64,000 nucleotides of DNA, taken from positions 372,001-436,000 of the forward strand of contig NZ_JBEHWS010000001.1 of assembly GCF_040239565.1 (NCBI RefSeq), read 5' to 3'. The notes beneath the pieces were generated by a model that was given only the letters and a program-made list of their open reading frames with translations, ran no database searches and was not told the DNA's origin. Below, piece by piece: positions 53,750-62,470 of this stretch; position 1 is the stretch's first letter; the number at the start of each line of letters is the position of its first letter. Origin of the DNA: Fulvimarina sp040239565. Lineage in GTDB: Bacteria > Pseudomonadota > Alphaproteobacteria > Rhizobiales > Rhizobiaceae. The translations under genes were made by a program, and so were the position numbers.

Positions 53750-54284
53750 GTGGGGAGCTCCTGTCGTCAGCGGATGGAATCGTTCGCCTACAGCTAGCCT
53801 GTTCCTGCAGATTCACAAGACGGAGAACCACGGTGTCATCGCCCTATCGTGGCGGCCACCTGGGCCTTCAGCCAGCCCACGCGTCACAATTAGCCTTGCT
53901 CTTCAGACTGTCTCCGGGGTCGCCCGTTTCTTGGGAGAAGGCAAGCGCGAAAGCTTGTCGATCTTGTGCCTCGAGCCACTGAGGGCTGCACGGCCCCCAG
54001 CCAGCTTCTGGTCATCGGCGGACTCAACCGGCCGCCCCCACCGTCGCCATGATGGCCACGATTGCAATGCCGAGCGCCCTGGCTGGCTTGCAAGGCCACG
54101 GCTTCGGTAAGTTCATCATCTTCAAATCGTGCCATCTGCACAAGAAGAAGGTCTTCGCCGGCTACAACCAAGTGGGGCCACGAGATCTTCAAGTGCAGGT
54201 TTGTGAAGCTCCGCCACCGAGCCAATGCAGACATATCGGAGAAAGGTCCCGGTCGCATCGGCGCGGGGCTCTTTTCGTGTGCGC
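53750..54284. other. 535-base stretch without a supportable gene
   Basis: Short open frames occur on both strands, but none has a ribosome-binding site plus a recognisable family. The part from about 53890 to 54290 is mildly unusual: a minus-strand frame reads like degenerate coding DNA (for example ARFEDDELTEAVAL), and the base composition is slightly lower in GC than the flanks. It may be the remnant of a lost gene or element. No terminal inverted repeats, tRNA or CRISPR are visible. Confidence 0.5.
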
Positions 54285-55685
54285 TCAATTCAGGTCAGCG
54301 ACGAGCCGGCCGTGCTTGCGCGTTTCGGTGAGGAGCTTGCCGAAGGTGTCGATGCCGCGGGCTTCGAGGAGCGGGATCATCCGCTTCATGGCTTCGGCGG
54401 TGACACGCGCATCGCCGAGGGCGGTGTGGCGATCCTTCTTCTCGATCGAAATGCCCAGCCGTTCGCAGACGGCATCGAGCATGTGGCTCTCTGTCATACC
54501 GAAGACGACGGCGGAGACGAGCACCGTGTCGACGATCGGATGGTCGAAACTGACGCCGATATTCTTTTCGTGCCGGCGCAGGAAGCTCATGTCGAAGGGC
54601 GCATTGTGGGCGACGAGCACCGAGTCCTTCGCAAATTCGAAAAACCGGCGTCCGGCCTCGGCGATCTTCGGCTGACCCGCCACCATCTCGTCTGAGATGC
54701 CATGGATCTTCGAGGAGGCCCGGGGGATCGGGCCTCCGGGATCGACGAGCATGTCGAAGGTTTCGCCTTCGACGAGCTTGCCGTCGACGATCCGGATTGC
54801 GCCCATCTGAACGATCTCGTCGCGATGGGGGATCAGCCCGGTCGTTTCCGTGTCGAAGACGCAATAGACGAGATCGCGCAAAGGCGCCTCGATGAGGGTT
54901 GGCGGGGGCGCCCGTTCGAGCAGTGAAAAATCGTAGACGAGGGGGCGAGCGGCGTCCGGCGCGAGCTGAATATCCGCGTTCTGAAAGGCGAGAAGATAAC
55001 CGCCGTCGGCGAAGGCGCGCATCACCGCCGAATGGGTCACGCTTCGCGCGGCATTGGAAACCTCGAAATTGATCTTGTTGCCGTTCGGTGCAAGAGCCTG
55101 CTTGGCGCTGGTAATGGCATCACCATCGAGATAGTCCGCAATCGGGGCATTGAGACGGGGTGTCGCGGTCTGAGCGAGGATTTCGGCGGCCTGTCCATCA
55201 TAGAGGACAATCTTATCCGTTGCGCTGACGACGATCGTCGCCACCGGAATTTCGGTCAGGCACGCGGTGAGGCGCTGGCGTTCGGCCTCCAGCCGGGCGG
55301 TTTCGCGGGCGACCGTGCCCGCCGTTTCGAAGGTCGCTTCGCCGAGCCGCCGCGTGACCGCGTCGGCCGCATGGGCGAAATCGCCGAGATAGTGCGTTTC
55401 GGCAAGGTCGAGTTCGTGGGAGGTGCCGCAATGGGCGCGTACCCGCATCTCCGCCGCGAGGCGATCGATCGGCCGGGCGATGTATTTGTCGAATGCGAAC
55501 CATGCCGACATGACGAGACCAAGCAGAAGAAAGCCGGCGATGATGAAGGGGCCGATTGCGCTGTCGAATGGCACATCGCCGCGATAGACGCCCGAGTAGA
55601 GCGCGATCGCGGTCGCGCCGATGCATCCGACAGCGAGCGTCAGAAAAATCAAAAAGACGCGCAGGCGCAGGGAGAGAACCATCAT
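54285..55685 (-). CDS. Membrane HAMP/PAS-like protein fused to a DEDDh 3'-5' exonuclease
   Basis: A 466-residue protein that starts with two membrane helices (about 3-32 and 42-65), then a HAMP-like linker with a helical stretch to about residue 140, a PAS-like region (about 142-245), and a DnaQ/epsilon-type exonuclease (about 270-450). All catalytic residues are present: Asp 278 and Glu 280 in FDTETTG, Asp 365 in HNAPFD, His 420 and Asp 425 in RHTALGD. The ATG after GGGAGGCAGCC is the start. It lies 48 bases after the DUF294 gene on the same strand. It is not the replicative epsilon subunit; an environmental or redox-linked nuclease is suggested. Confidence 0.87.
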   Translation of the reverse strand: MMVLSLRLRVFLIFLTLAVGCIGATAIALYSGVYRGDVPFDSAIGPFIIAGFLLLGLVMSAWFAFDKYIARPIDRLAAEMRVRAHCGTSHELDLAETHYLGDFAHAADAVTRRLGEATFETAGTVARETARLEAERQRLTACLTEIPVATIVVSATDKIVLYDGQAAEILAQTATPRLNAPIADYLDGDAITSAKQALAPNGNKINFEVSNAARSVTHSAVMRAFADGGYLLAFQNADIQLAPDAARPLVYDFSLLERAPPPTLIEAPLRDLVYCVFDTETTGLIPHRDEIVQMGAIRIVDGKLVEGETFDMLVDPGGPIPRASSKIHGISDEMVAGQPKIAEAGRRFFEFAKDSVLVAHNAPFDMSFLRRHEKNIGVSFDHPIVDTVLVSAVVFGMTESHMLDAVCERLGISIEKKDRHTALGDARVTAEAMKRMIPLLEARGIDTFGKLLTETRKHGRLVADLN

Positions 55686-55733
55686 CGGCTGCCTCCCTTT
55701 CTGCGGCAATGGTTCCTCCCTCCCATCGCCGGC

Positions 55734-57557
55734 CTATCCCAATGGTCCGAGCCGGTAGCCCATCGCCGACTGCAACCTTTTGATCACCACGAAGGCGTTG
55801 CGCAGGTGCGATCGGTCGAAATCCGACAATCGCCAAGGCTCCATGAAATTGTCCGGATCGCCGCCCGCCTTCACCCGCCGCATCTGGTGTTCGAGCCGCG
55901 TCTGGGCGATCAGGTCGTAGGCATCGAGCAGTGCCTGCCCGTCGCGCTGGACCACGATCTTTGAGGCGCTTGCCGCCTCCAGCCGCGCGCGGGTGTTCAC
56001 CGGCGAAAGGCGGCCCCGGATCGCATATAGTCGGGCGAGATCGATCACCGGAACGACGCCGTTGTGCTTGAGATCGAGCGTGTTCTTGTGCTCGCCGGAG
56101 CGGATCGTCGCAAAGCCGCGGAAGAGCCCGAGCGGCGGTTGGTGCTTCAACGCGTTCGCCGTCATGTGCTTGACGAAGATCGAATTCTTCGAGGCGGCTT
56201 CCAGTGTGTCGTGCTGAAGAGCGTCGAACAGTTCGGGATCGCCGCCGATCGGGCGGAGGTCGAACATCACCGAAGCGAGCATCTGGGCCATCGGGTCGGG
56301 CCGGGCGATCCACTTGTCGAAATAGCCGCGCCAGACGCTGACTGTCTGTCGCCACTGCGGATTGGTCGCCATCATGTCGCCGGGGCAGTAGACATAGCCG
56401 CAGGCGTTCAGCCCATCGCAGACGAAGCGCGCGAAATCCTCGAACCATTTCATCGCTTCCGGGCCGGCATCGTCGGCAATGATCAGGCAGTTGTCCTGAT
56501 CGGAGACGCCGGTCTGTTCCTGCCGGCCCTGGCTGCCGCAGGCAGCCCAGCAATAGGCGGTTGGCGCCTCGCCGAGTTCTTCCTGCGCCAGCTTGATGAG
56601 GCGCCGGGTGATGGCATCGGCGACGTCCGTGATCAGGCGTGTCGTGACCTCGTGCCGGTTGCCGGCCGCGACGAGGCTGACGAGGAGGCTTGGGATCTTC
56701 TGCGCGATCTCCGCCATCCGCTCGACATTCGGGGCGCTCGCGACCGCTGAGACGAAATCGGCGGAGGTGTCGGCCTGCCAACGTGTGAGGTTGGTCTGGG
56801 TGACGATGCCGACGAGTTCGCCGTGCTCGCAGATCGGCAGATGTCCGATGCCGCGCTCGACCATGGTGTGGAGGACGTCCGAGCCCAGCATCGAGGGTTT
56901 GAGCGTCACCGGTTTCGAAGTCATCACCTCGGAGACCGGCGTTGTCGGAGGAAGACCTTCGGCGACCACCTTGCCGGAGAGATCGCGCATGGTGACGATG
57001 CCGGAGAGCTTGCCGTTCTCGGTCACGCAGAGCGAGGAAATGCGGTGCTCGCGCATCCGTCGGGCGGCTTCCTGGACTGTCTCTTCCGGCAAACAGGTCA
57101 CCGGGCCGCGCACCATCAGCTCCTCGATCCGGGTGGTTGCGAGAGTTCGCTGGGTCGGCCGGTCGCGCGGGGAACGGGCGAAGAACGCGCGGAAGGGCTC
57201 GTGATCGGCGACGAGCTGAGCGAATATCGGCGCGGGAAGGACGAGGAGCACCGTTTCGGCAATGGCCTTCGCGCGGGTCAGCGCCCGGCCATCCCCGACG
57301 AGACCGCGTTCGCCGAATGTATTGCGCCGTCCGAGAAGGGAGACCGGTGCGCCGTGCTCATCGACGATCTCCACTTCGCCGGACCAGACGACAAACAGGC
57401 CTTCGAGCTGGTCGCCCAGCGAATAGACCGTCGCGCCCTCGGGGACGGTCTTCACGCCCATGCCGCTGGCGATGACCTTGCGGACCTCGGTACTGAGGTC
57501 GGCGTAAGGGTGAAGCCCTTCGAGAAACTGCACGATCGCTTCGGTTGAGACTGTCAT
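55734..57557 (-). CDS. cNMP-binding, CBS-pair and DUF294 nucleotidyltransferase protein
   Basis: A 607-residue cytoplasmic protein: cyclic-nucleotide-binding domain (about 10-125), two CBS domains (about 145-265), then a DUF294 nucleotidyltransferase domain with its C-terminal partner. The nucleotidyltransferase motif GSQGRQE (341-347) followed by SDQDN (Asp 353 and 355) appears intact, as in GlnD-like enzymes. It could transfer a nucleotide to a protein or nucleic acid in response to a nucleotide ligand. The start is the ATG behind GAAGGGC. It pairs with the exonuclease gene just downstream; such pairs are found in many proteobacteria, often near acetate transport genes. Confidence 0.9.
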   Translation of the reverse strand: MTVSTEAIVQFLEGLHPYADLSTEVRKVIASGMGVKTVPEGATVYSLGDQLEGLFVVWSGEVEIVDEHGAPVSLLGRRNTFGERGLVGDGRALTRAKAIAETVLLVLPAPIFAQLVADHEPFRAFFARSPRDRPTQRTLATTRIEELMVRGPVTCLPEETVQEAARRMREHRISSLCVTENGKLSGIVTMRDLSGKVVAEGLPPTTPVSEVMTSKPVTLKPSMLGSDVLHTMVERGIGHLPICEHGELVGIVTQTNLTRWQADTSADFVSAVASAPNVERMAEIAQKIPSLLVSLVAAGNRHEVTTRLITDVADAITRRLIKLAQEELGEAPTAYCWAACGSQGRQEQTGVSDQDNCLIIADDAGPEAMKWFEDFARFVCDGLNACGYVYCPGDMMATNPQWRQTVSVWRGYFDKWIARPDPMAQMLASVMFDLRPIGGDPELFDALQHDTLEAASKNSIFVKHMTANALKHQPPLGLFRGFATIRSGEHKNTLDLKHNGVVPVIDLARLYAIRGRLSPVNTRARLEAASASKIVVQRDGQALLDAYDLIAQTRLEHQMRRVKAGGDPDNFMEPWRLSDFDRSHLRNAFVVIKRLQSAMGYRLGPLG

Positions 57558-57681
57558 CCGTGCCCTTCGTCGTTCGGTCTGTGCCACGAAGTTATAGCGT
57601 GGATCGCACGGGATATCGAACCGCCTGGCTGCGATGGCGGGTGTTCGAGCAATTGCGGCGCAGGATTGCTTCTGGGCGTCC

Positions 57682-57822
57682 TCAGTCGTCCTCCATCAGA
57701 ACCCGCTCCGCCGCACCTTCGAGATCGCCGTACTGACCGCTCCTCAGGCTCCAGAAAAAGGCCGCAAGACCGAGGCCGCCCAGGAAGAGCGCGAGTGGGA
57801 TGAGGAAGAGGAGCAGGTTCAT
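57682..57822 (-). CDS. ccoS: cbb3-type cytochrome oxidase assembly protein CcoS
   Basis: A 46-residue single-span protein: a hydrophobic helix of about 20 residues (MNLLLFLIPLALFLGG...), the family segment AAFFWSLRSGQYGDLEGAA, and an acidic end. CcoS is needed to insert cofactors into the cbb3 oxidase. It is the shortest gene of the ccoGHIS block and overlaps the ccoI stop by ATGA. Confidence 0.93.
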   Translation of the reverse strand: MNLLLFLIPLALFLGGLGLAAFFWSLRSGQYGDLEGAAERVLMEDD

Positions 57823-60119
57823 GCGGGCGCTCCGAATTCGCCGAGACCTCGTTCCGATCTGCTCACTTTTTCGCGGCCGTTCGCCCTGACGATTTGGCGA
57901 TGGCCTGGAGCCGCGAGACGCAGGCTGTTGGCGACGACGAGGATCGAGGAGAGTGACATGGCGATGGCGGCCAGAAGCGGCGTCAGGAAGCCGGCCATTG
58001 CCAGCGGCACGGCGATGACGTTGTAGGCGAAGGCGAGGCCGAAGTTCTGGTTGACAAGGCGGCGCGAGCGGCGGGCGATGCGGAGCGCGATGGCGACGCT
58101 CGACAGGCCTTCGCGGGTGAAGACGAAATCAGCGGCAAGCCGCCCGACATCGCAGGCCGAGGCCGGGGCCATGGAGACGTCGCCGGCGGCGAGACTCGGC
58201 GCGTCGTTCAGGCCGTCGCCCACCATGAGCACGCGTTCTCCCTTCGCCTGCCGTGCGGCGATCGCGGCCATCTTGTCCTGGGGTGTCTGGCCTGCGGTGG
58301 AGGGGAGTGCGAGGTTGGCAGCGATGCGTGCGACCTGCGGCTCCGCATCGCCGGAAAGGATCTCGCAGGCGATGCCCTCGGCCTGAAGCGCCGCAATGGT
58401 TTCGCGGGCTTCGGGACGAAGTTGCTCGGTCAGTGTGATCGGCCGCAGAGGCTTGCCCTCGAAGGCAAAGGCGAGGCCCGATGTCGGTCGATCGGATTGA
58501 CAGATGGCAATCCCGGAAACCCAGTCCGCTTGTCCGAGACGGATGCGCTGATCGTTAAAACGGCCCTCCAACCCGAGGCCCGGCAGCTCGCGGATGTCCT
58601 TGGCGTTAGCTGGCGAGACGCCACGCAGGTGGTATGCCAGAGCTTTCGATGCCGGATGGCTGGAGGCTCTCGCGAGCGACAACGCTAGCCCGGTTTCCTC
58701 TTCCGCGATCTCGCATCGGGCGACGGCCGGCTGGCCTGTCGTCAGCGTTCCGGTCTTGTCGAAGATCGCGCGAGTGACGCCGGCGAGTTTTTCGAGGCCG
58801 CCGCCATCCTTCATCAGGATGCCGTTCTCGAAGAGCCGGCTTGCCGCCACCACGTGGACCACCGGAACGGCAAGGCCGAGGGCGCAGGGGCAGGTGACGA
58901 TGAGCACCGAAATCGCGGCATATGTCGCGGCGTAACAGCCATATCCGGCGATCATCCAGCCAAGAAAAGTGACGGCTGCCACAATGTGGACGGCGGGCGC
59001 ATAGATGCGCGCCACCTCATCGGCGATCCGGCTGCGCCGGCCCCGGCCGGCTTCCGCGGCGGTCATCATCCGCTGGATTTCGGCAAAGAAGGAGGCGTCG
59101 GCGCGCTTGGTCGCCGTGACCTCGATCGGACCGCCGAGATTGACGACGCCGGCTTCGAGCGCCGTACCGGCTTCCGCCGCGACCGGATCGCTTTCGCCGG
59201 TGACCAGGGAGCGGTCGAGCGAGGCGGTTGTGGAGACGAGGATGCCATCGACGGCGAGGCGCTCCCCGGCGGTGAGCGAAAGTCGCATGCCGGGTTCGAT
59301 CTCGTCGAGCGGCATATATCTGGCCTCGCCCTCTTCGAGCACTGTTGCGCCTTTGGCGGAGAGGCGGGCAAGGGTCGTGACGGCGCTTCTCGCCCGCTCG
59401 CGCATGCGCTCGTCGAGGGTGCGGCCGATGAGGAGGAAGAAGGTGAGCGTCAGCGCCGCGTCGAAATAGGCGCTCTCGCCATGGGTGAGCGTCTCGCCGA
59501 GGCTCATGCCGGTGGCGAGCAGAATGGCGAGCGAGATGGGGACGTCCATGTTGAGCCGCCCGGCGCGCAGGGCCGTGAGCGCGGAGCGGAAGAAGATGCG
59601 CCCCGAATAGCCGATGGCGGGCACGGCGATGAGCGCCGAAACGAGATGGAAGATATCCCGCGTCGCGGCATCCGCGCCGGACCAGACGGAAACCGAAAGA
59701 AGCATAACATTGGCGCTGGCAAAGCCCGCGACGGCAAGCGCCTTCAGGAGTTCGGACGAGCGGCGGTGGGTGGCAAGATCGTTGAGATCGCCGAGGTCGA
59801 GGACGGTCGCGGGATAGCCGAGCGCATCGAGCCGCTCCGCGATTGTAACAGGGTCGGTCTCGGGCGCGAGACGGACCGTGATCCGCTTCAGCGTGAGGTT
59901 GACGCGGACGTTTTGGACGCCCTCCTGCTGCGAGAGCGCGTCTTCGATCGCCGCCATGCAGGCTCCGCAATGGATGGCGGGCGCGGAGAAGACAACTTCG
60001 CTATCGCCGCCTTCCAGTTTTCGTGCGGCGTGGGTGAGCTCCTCGCGGCGGCGCTGGCGGTCCGGATCGGCATGGGCGAGGGCGACGTCGACCGTCGCAA
60101 GATCGGCGCAGCAACTCAT
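57819..60119 (-). CDS. ccoI: Copper-exporting P1B-type ATPase CcoI (FixI)
   Basis: A 766-residue copper ATPase that supplies copper for cbb3 oxidase assembly. It has an N-terminal heavy-metal-associated domain with Cys-Gly-Ala-Cys (about residue 50), eight membrane helices with the CPC motif in the VTCPCALGLAVP segment, the phosphorylated Asp in FDKTGTLTTGQP, and GDGLNDAPSLA. The start is the ATG of MSCCADL, overlapping the ccoH stop by four bases. The upstream extension is non-coding. Confidence 0.96.
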   Translation of the reverse strand: MSCCADLATVDVALAHADPDRQRRREELTHAARKLEGGDSEVVFSAPAIHCGACMAAIEDALSQQEGVQNVRVNLTLKRITVRLAPETDPVTIAERLDALGYPATVLDLGDLNDLATHRRSSELLKALAVAGFASANVMLLSVSVWSGADAATRDIFHLVSALIAVPAIGYSGRIFFRSALTALRAGRLNMDVPISLAILLATGMSLGETLTHGESAYFDAALTLTFFLLIGRTLDERMRERARSAVTTLARLSAKGATVLEEGEARYMPLDEIEPGMRLSLTAGERLAVDGILVSTTASLDRSLVTGESDPVAAEAGTALEAGVVNLGGPIEVTATKRADASFFAEIQRMMTAAEAGRGRRSRIADEVARIYAPAVHIVAAVTFLGWMIAGYGCYAATYAAISVLIVTCPCALGLAVPVVHVVAASRLFENGILMKDGGGLEKLAGVTRAIFDKTGTLTTGQPAVARCEIAEEETGLALSLARASSHPASKALAYHLRGVSPANAKDIRELPGLGLEGRFNDQRIRLGQADWVSGIAICQSDRPTSGLAFAFEGKPLRPITLTEQLRPEARETIAALQAEGIACEILSGDAEPQVARIAANLALPSTAGQTPQDKMAAIAARQAKGERVLMVGDGLNDAPSLAAGDVSMAPASACDVGRLAADFVFTREGLSSVAIALRIARRSRRLVNQNFGLAFAYNVIAVPLAMAGFLTPLLAAIAMSLSSILVVANSLRLAAPGHRQIVRANGREKVSRSERGLGEFGAPA

Positions 60120-60610
60120 TTCCCGGGTTCCTCGTCCTCCGGCACTTCGAAGCGGATAATCCGTTCGAGGCGTTCTCCGTCGGCGAGAACGGCCGAGACG
60201 TCGGCTTCCCATGCGCCGGGTGCGAGGGCAATATCGGCGGTGCGGGCGCTGCGGCCTGTGCCGTGGAGCGCGAGCGTTTCGACGGCGCCAACCGGGCGGC
60301 CGAGCTCGACCTTCACGCTTTCGATGGTCTTCGGTTCGCCGGCCTGTAGCGCCTTCAGCGAGAATACCCCGTTCTCGTAGCGCGCCGCCAGCTTGTAGCC
60401 GAGCGCGTTCTCACGGCGGCGCTCGGCGGCGTCCGTGTCGAAGTGCTGGCTTGCTACATAGCTGTTCTCGACGACGAGGCCGCTCCATGTGGATGAGGCG
60501 TAGATCGCCATCGTCACATTGACGCCGATGACCGTGCCGAAGAAGGCGAGCATCACAGCCAGCATGTGCCAGCCAGTGAATTCGCGGCGGGCGAGGATCG
60601 TGTCGAGCAT
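60116..60610 (-). CDS. ccoH: FixH/CcoH cbb3 oxidase assembly protein
   Basis: A 164-residue protein with one N-terminal membrane helix (about 13-38, with the FFGTVIGVNVTMA signature) and a periplasmic beta-rich domain ending in EDEEPGK. CcoH acts early in assembly of the cbb3 oxidase by contacting the CcoP subunit. It lies 26 bases after ccoG and overlaps ccoI. Confidence 0.93.
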   Translation of the reverse strand: MLDTILARREFTGWHMLAVMLAFFGTVIGVNVTMAIYASSTWSGLVVENSYVASQHFDTDAAERRRENALGYKLAARYENGVFSLKALQAGEPKTIESVKVELGRPVGAVETLALHGTGRSARTADIALAPGAWEADVSAVLADGERLERIIRFEVPEDEEPGK

Positions 60611-60636
60611 TGATCAGGTCTCCTTCATGGCTGCCA

Positions 60637-62229
60637 TCAAGGCCGGTCCGGCGCTTCGAAGATCGCGTCGTAGACATCGCGCTCGTCGGAGCCCGTGTCC
60701 TCGGCGATGATTTCGAAGTCGCTCGCACCAGCTTCGACACTCTCGGCCGGTTGGGATACAAAGACCTTGATCTGGCGCAAAAGATCGGGGTCCACGTCGA
60801 CATCGGCGCTTTCGACGTTTTCGAGCCGCAGATCGGGGATTGCCATGGTCGCGCCGGGGAGGCCGTCGATCGAAAGCGCGATCGTGCGCGGCTCGGGCAC
60901 CATGTTGAGGAGCTTCACCGTATACCCGTTGCGGATCGAGCCGTCTTTAAGCGTCACGAAGACCGGATTGCGGTCGTGCTGGACGTTGAGATCGAGCCGG
61001 TCGCGCAAGGAGAGCGCTGTGAGCAGTGCAAGGCCGATCGCGCACCAGGCGGCGAAGTAGATGAGCGTTCGCGGGCGCAGAATGATGCGCCAGTCGAAAT
61101 GCCTCAGGCCTTCGACGAAGCGACCCGCGCCGTCGCGCACTTGGGCGGGCTCGATCCGGCCGGTCGCGCCGTTCGTCGCCATCGCCATGTTGTGGTTGTA
61201 GTCGTTGAAGGTCGCGTAGGCGATCAGGCCGCGTTCCTTGCCGATCTTGTCCATCACGCCGTCGCAGGCGTCGATGCAGAGCGCGCAGGTGATGCAGCCG
61301 AGCTGCTGGCCGTCGCGGATGTCGATGCCCGTCGGGCAGACCGCGACGCAGGCATTGCAATCGACACAGTCGCCGACAGGCTCGCCCCGCGCGATCGCCT
61401 TCTTCTGATGGCGCGAGCGGGGCTCGCCGCGCCAGTCGTTGTAGGTCACCGTCAGCGAATGCTCGTCGAGCATCGCCGCCTGAATGCGCGGCCAGGGGCA
61501 CATATAGATGCACACCTGCTCGCGCATCAGCCCGCCGAGGGAATAGGTGGTGAAGGTGAGAACGCCGATCGTGCCATAGGCGACGAAGGGCGCGTTCAGC
61601 GTGACGACGTCGCGCAGAAGCGTCGGCGCGTCGGCGAAATAGAAAATCCATGCGCCGCCGGTGGCGACCGCGATCAGCAGCCAGATGCCATGCTTGATGG
61701 CGCGCTTGGCAATCTTGTTCGCGTCGTAAGGGGCCTTGTCCAGCTTCATGCGCTGGTTGCGATCGCCCTCGACCGCGCGCTCGACCCACAGAAACAGATC
61801 GGTCCAGACGGTCTGCGGGCAGGCATAGCCGCACCAGGCGCGGCCGACGACCGAGGTGACGAGGAAAAGACCGACCCCTGCCATGACGAGAAGGCCCGCG
61901 ACGAAGAAGAATTCCTGCGGCCAGATCTCGATGAAGAAGAAGTAGAAGCGGCGGTTCGCGAGATCGACCAGCACGGCCTGATCCGGCGCATAGGGTCCAC
62001 GGTCCCACCTGATCCATGGCGTCAGATAGTAGATGCCCAGCGTCACCGCCATGACGATCCACTTCAGTCGCCGGAACCGTCCCTCCGCGCGTTTGGGAAA
62101 GATCTTCTCCCGTTTGGCATAGAGAGGTGCGGACGAGCCGAGCGTATGCGTGGCGCTGTCGGCGAAGGTGTGGATCTTGTCGCTCGGTTCGGCGTCAGGG
62201 CGGTCTATGGTGTCGGGGCGCTGGTTCAC
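60637..62229 (-). CDS. ccoG: Cytochrome c oxidase accessory protein CcoG (FixG)
   Basis: A 530-residue membrane protein with about five helices and two 4Fe-4S motifs, CVDCNACVAVCP (about residues 285-296) and CITCALCIDAC (about 310-320). It has been shown in other bacteria to reduce Cu(II) for cbb3 maturation. A C-terminal Ig-like domain follows. I start at the GTG after GGAGCC; the open frame extends upstream but lacks family sequence. An FNR/FixK box lies about 75 bases upstream. Confidence 0.95.
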   Translation of the reverse strand: MNQRPDTIDRPDAEPSDKIHTFADSATHTLGSSAPLYAKREKIFPKRAEGRFRRLKWIVMAVTLGIYYLTPWIRWDRGPYAPDQAVLVDLANRRFYFFFIEIWPQEFFFVAGLLVMAGVGLFLVTSVVGRAWCGYACPQTVWTDLFLWVERAVEGDRNQRMKLDKAPYDANKIAKRAIKHGIWLLIAVATGGAWIFYFADAPTLLRDVVTLNAPFVAYGTIGVLTFTTYSLGGLMREQVCIYMCPWPRIQAAMLDEHSLTVTYNDWRGEPRSRHQKKAIARGEPVGDCVDCNACVAVCPTGIDIRDGQQLGCITCALCIDACDGVMDKIGKERGLIAYATFNDYNHNMAMATNGATGRIEPAQVRDGAGRFVEGLRHFDWRIILRPRTLIYFAAWCAIGLALLTALSLRDRLDLNVQHDRNPVFVTLKDGSIRNGYTVKLLNMVPEPRTIALSIDGLPGATMAIPDLRLENVESADVDVDPDLLRQIKVFVSQPAESVEAGASDFEIIAEDTGSDERDVYDAIFEAPDRP

Positions 62230-62301
62230 GGGATGCGGCTCCGGGCTTTCGGCCCAAGGTTTCTCACATCCGCTCCATAGGCGGGGGCGAGGCAAGCCAC
62301 A

Positions 62302-62315
62302 TTGACCCAGATCAA
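62302..62315. promoter_or_regulatory. FNR/FixK box
   Basis: TTGAC-CCAG-ATCAA is one base off the FNR/FixK consensus TTGAT-N4-ATCAA, at an arm position where variation is common. It stands 73 to 86 bases before the ccoG start, fitting control of the cco assembly genes by oxygen limitation. It is about 155 bases from the end of the cyclase gene on the other side, so it most likely serves ccoGHIS. Confidence 0.78.
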
Positions 62316-62470
62316 GCTATCAAGAGACCGGTGGTCCTGTGTCGTTGGCGACCTTCAGCGCGCACGAGATCATCTGGCCCGAAGGCCAGCACGTGCATTT
62401 GTGAATACATGCGGAGATCGAGTTCTGGCGCGTCCCTGCTTGCGCCGCTGAAAAAGAAGCGGTGCGTGTT

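Noticed and set aside
58854..62280. Two long open frames antisense to ccoI, ccoH and ccoG
   Set aside because: They have shadow composition and no motifs, while the cco genes carry all catalytic signatures.
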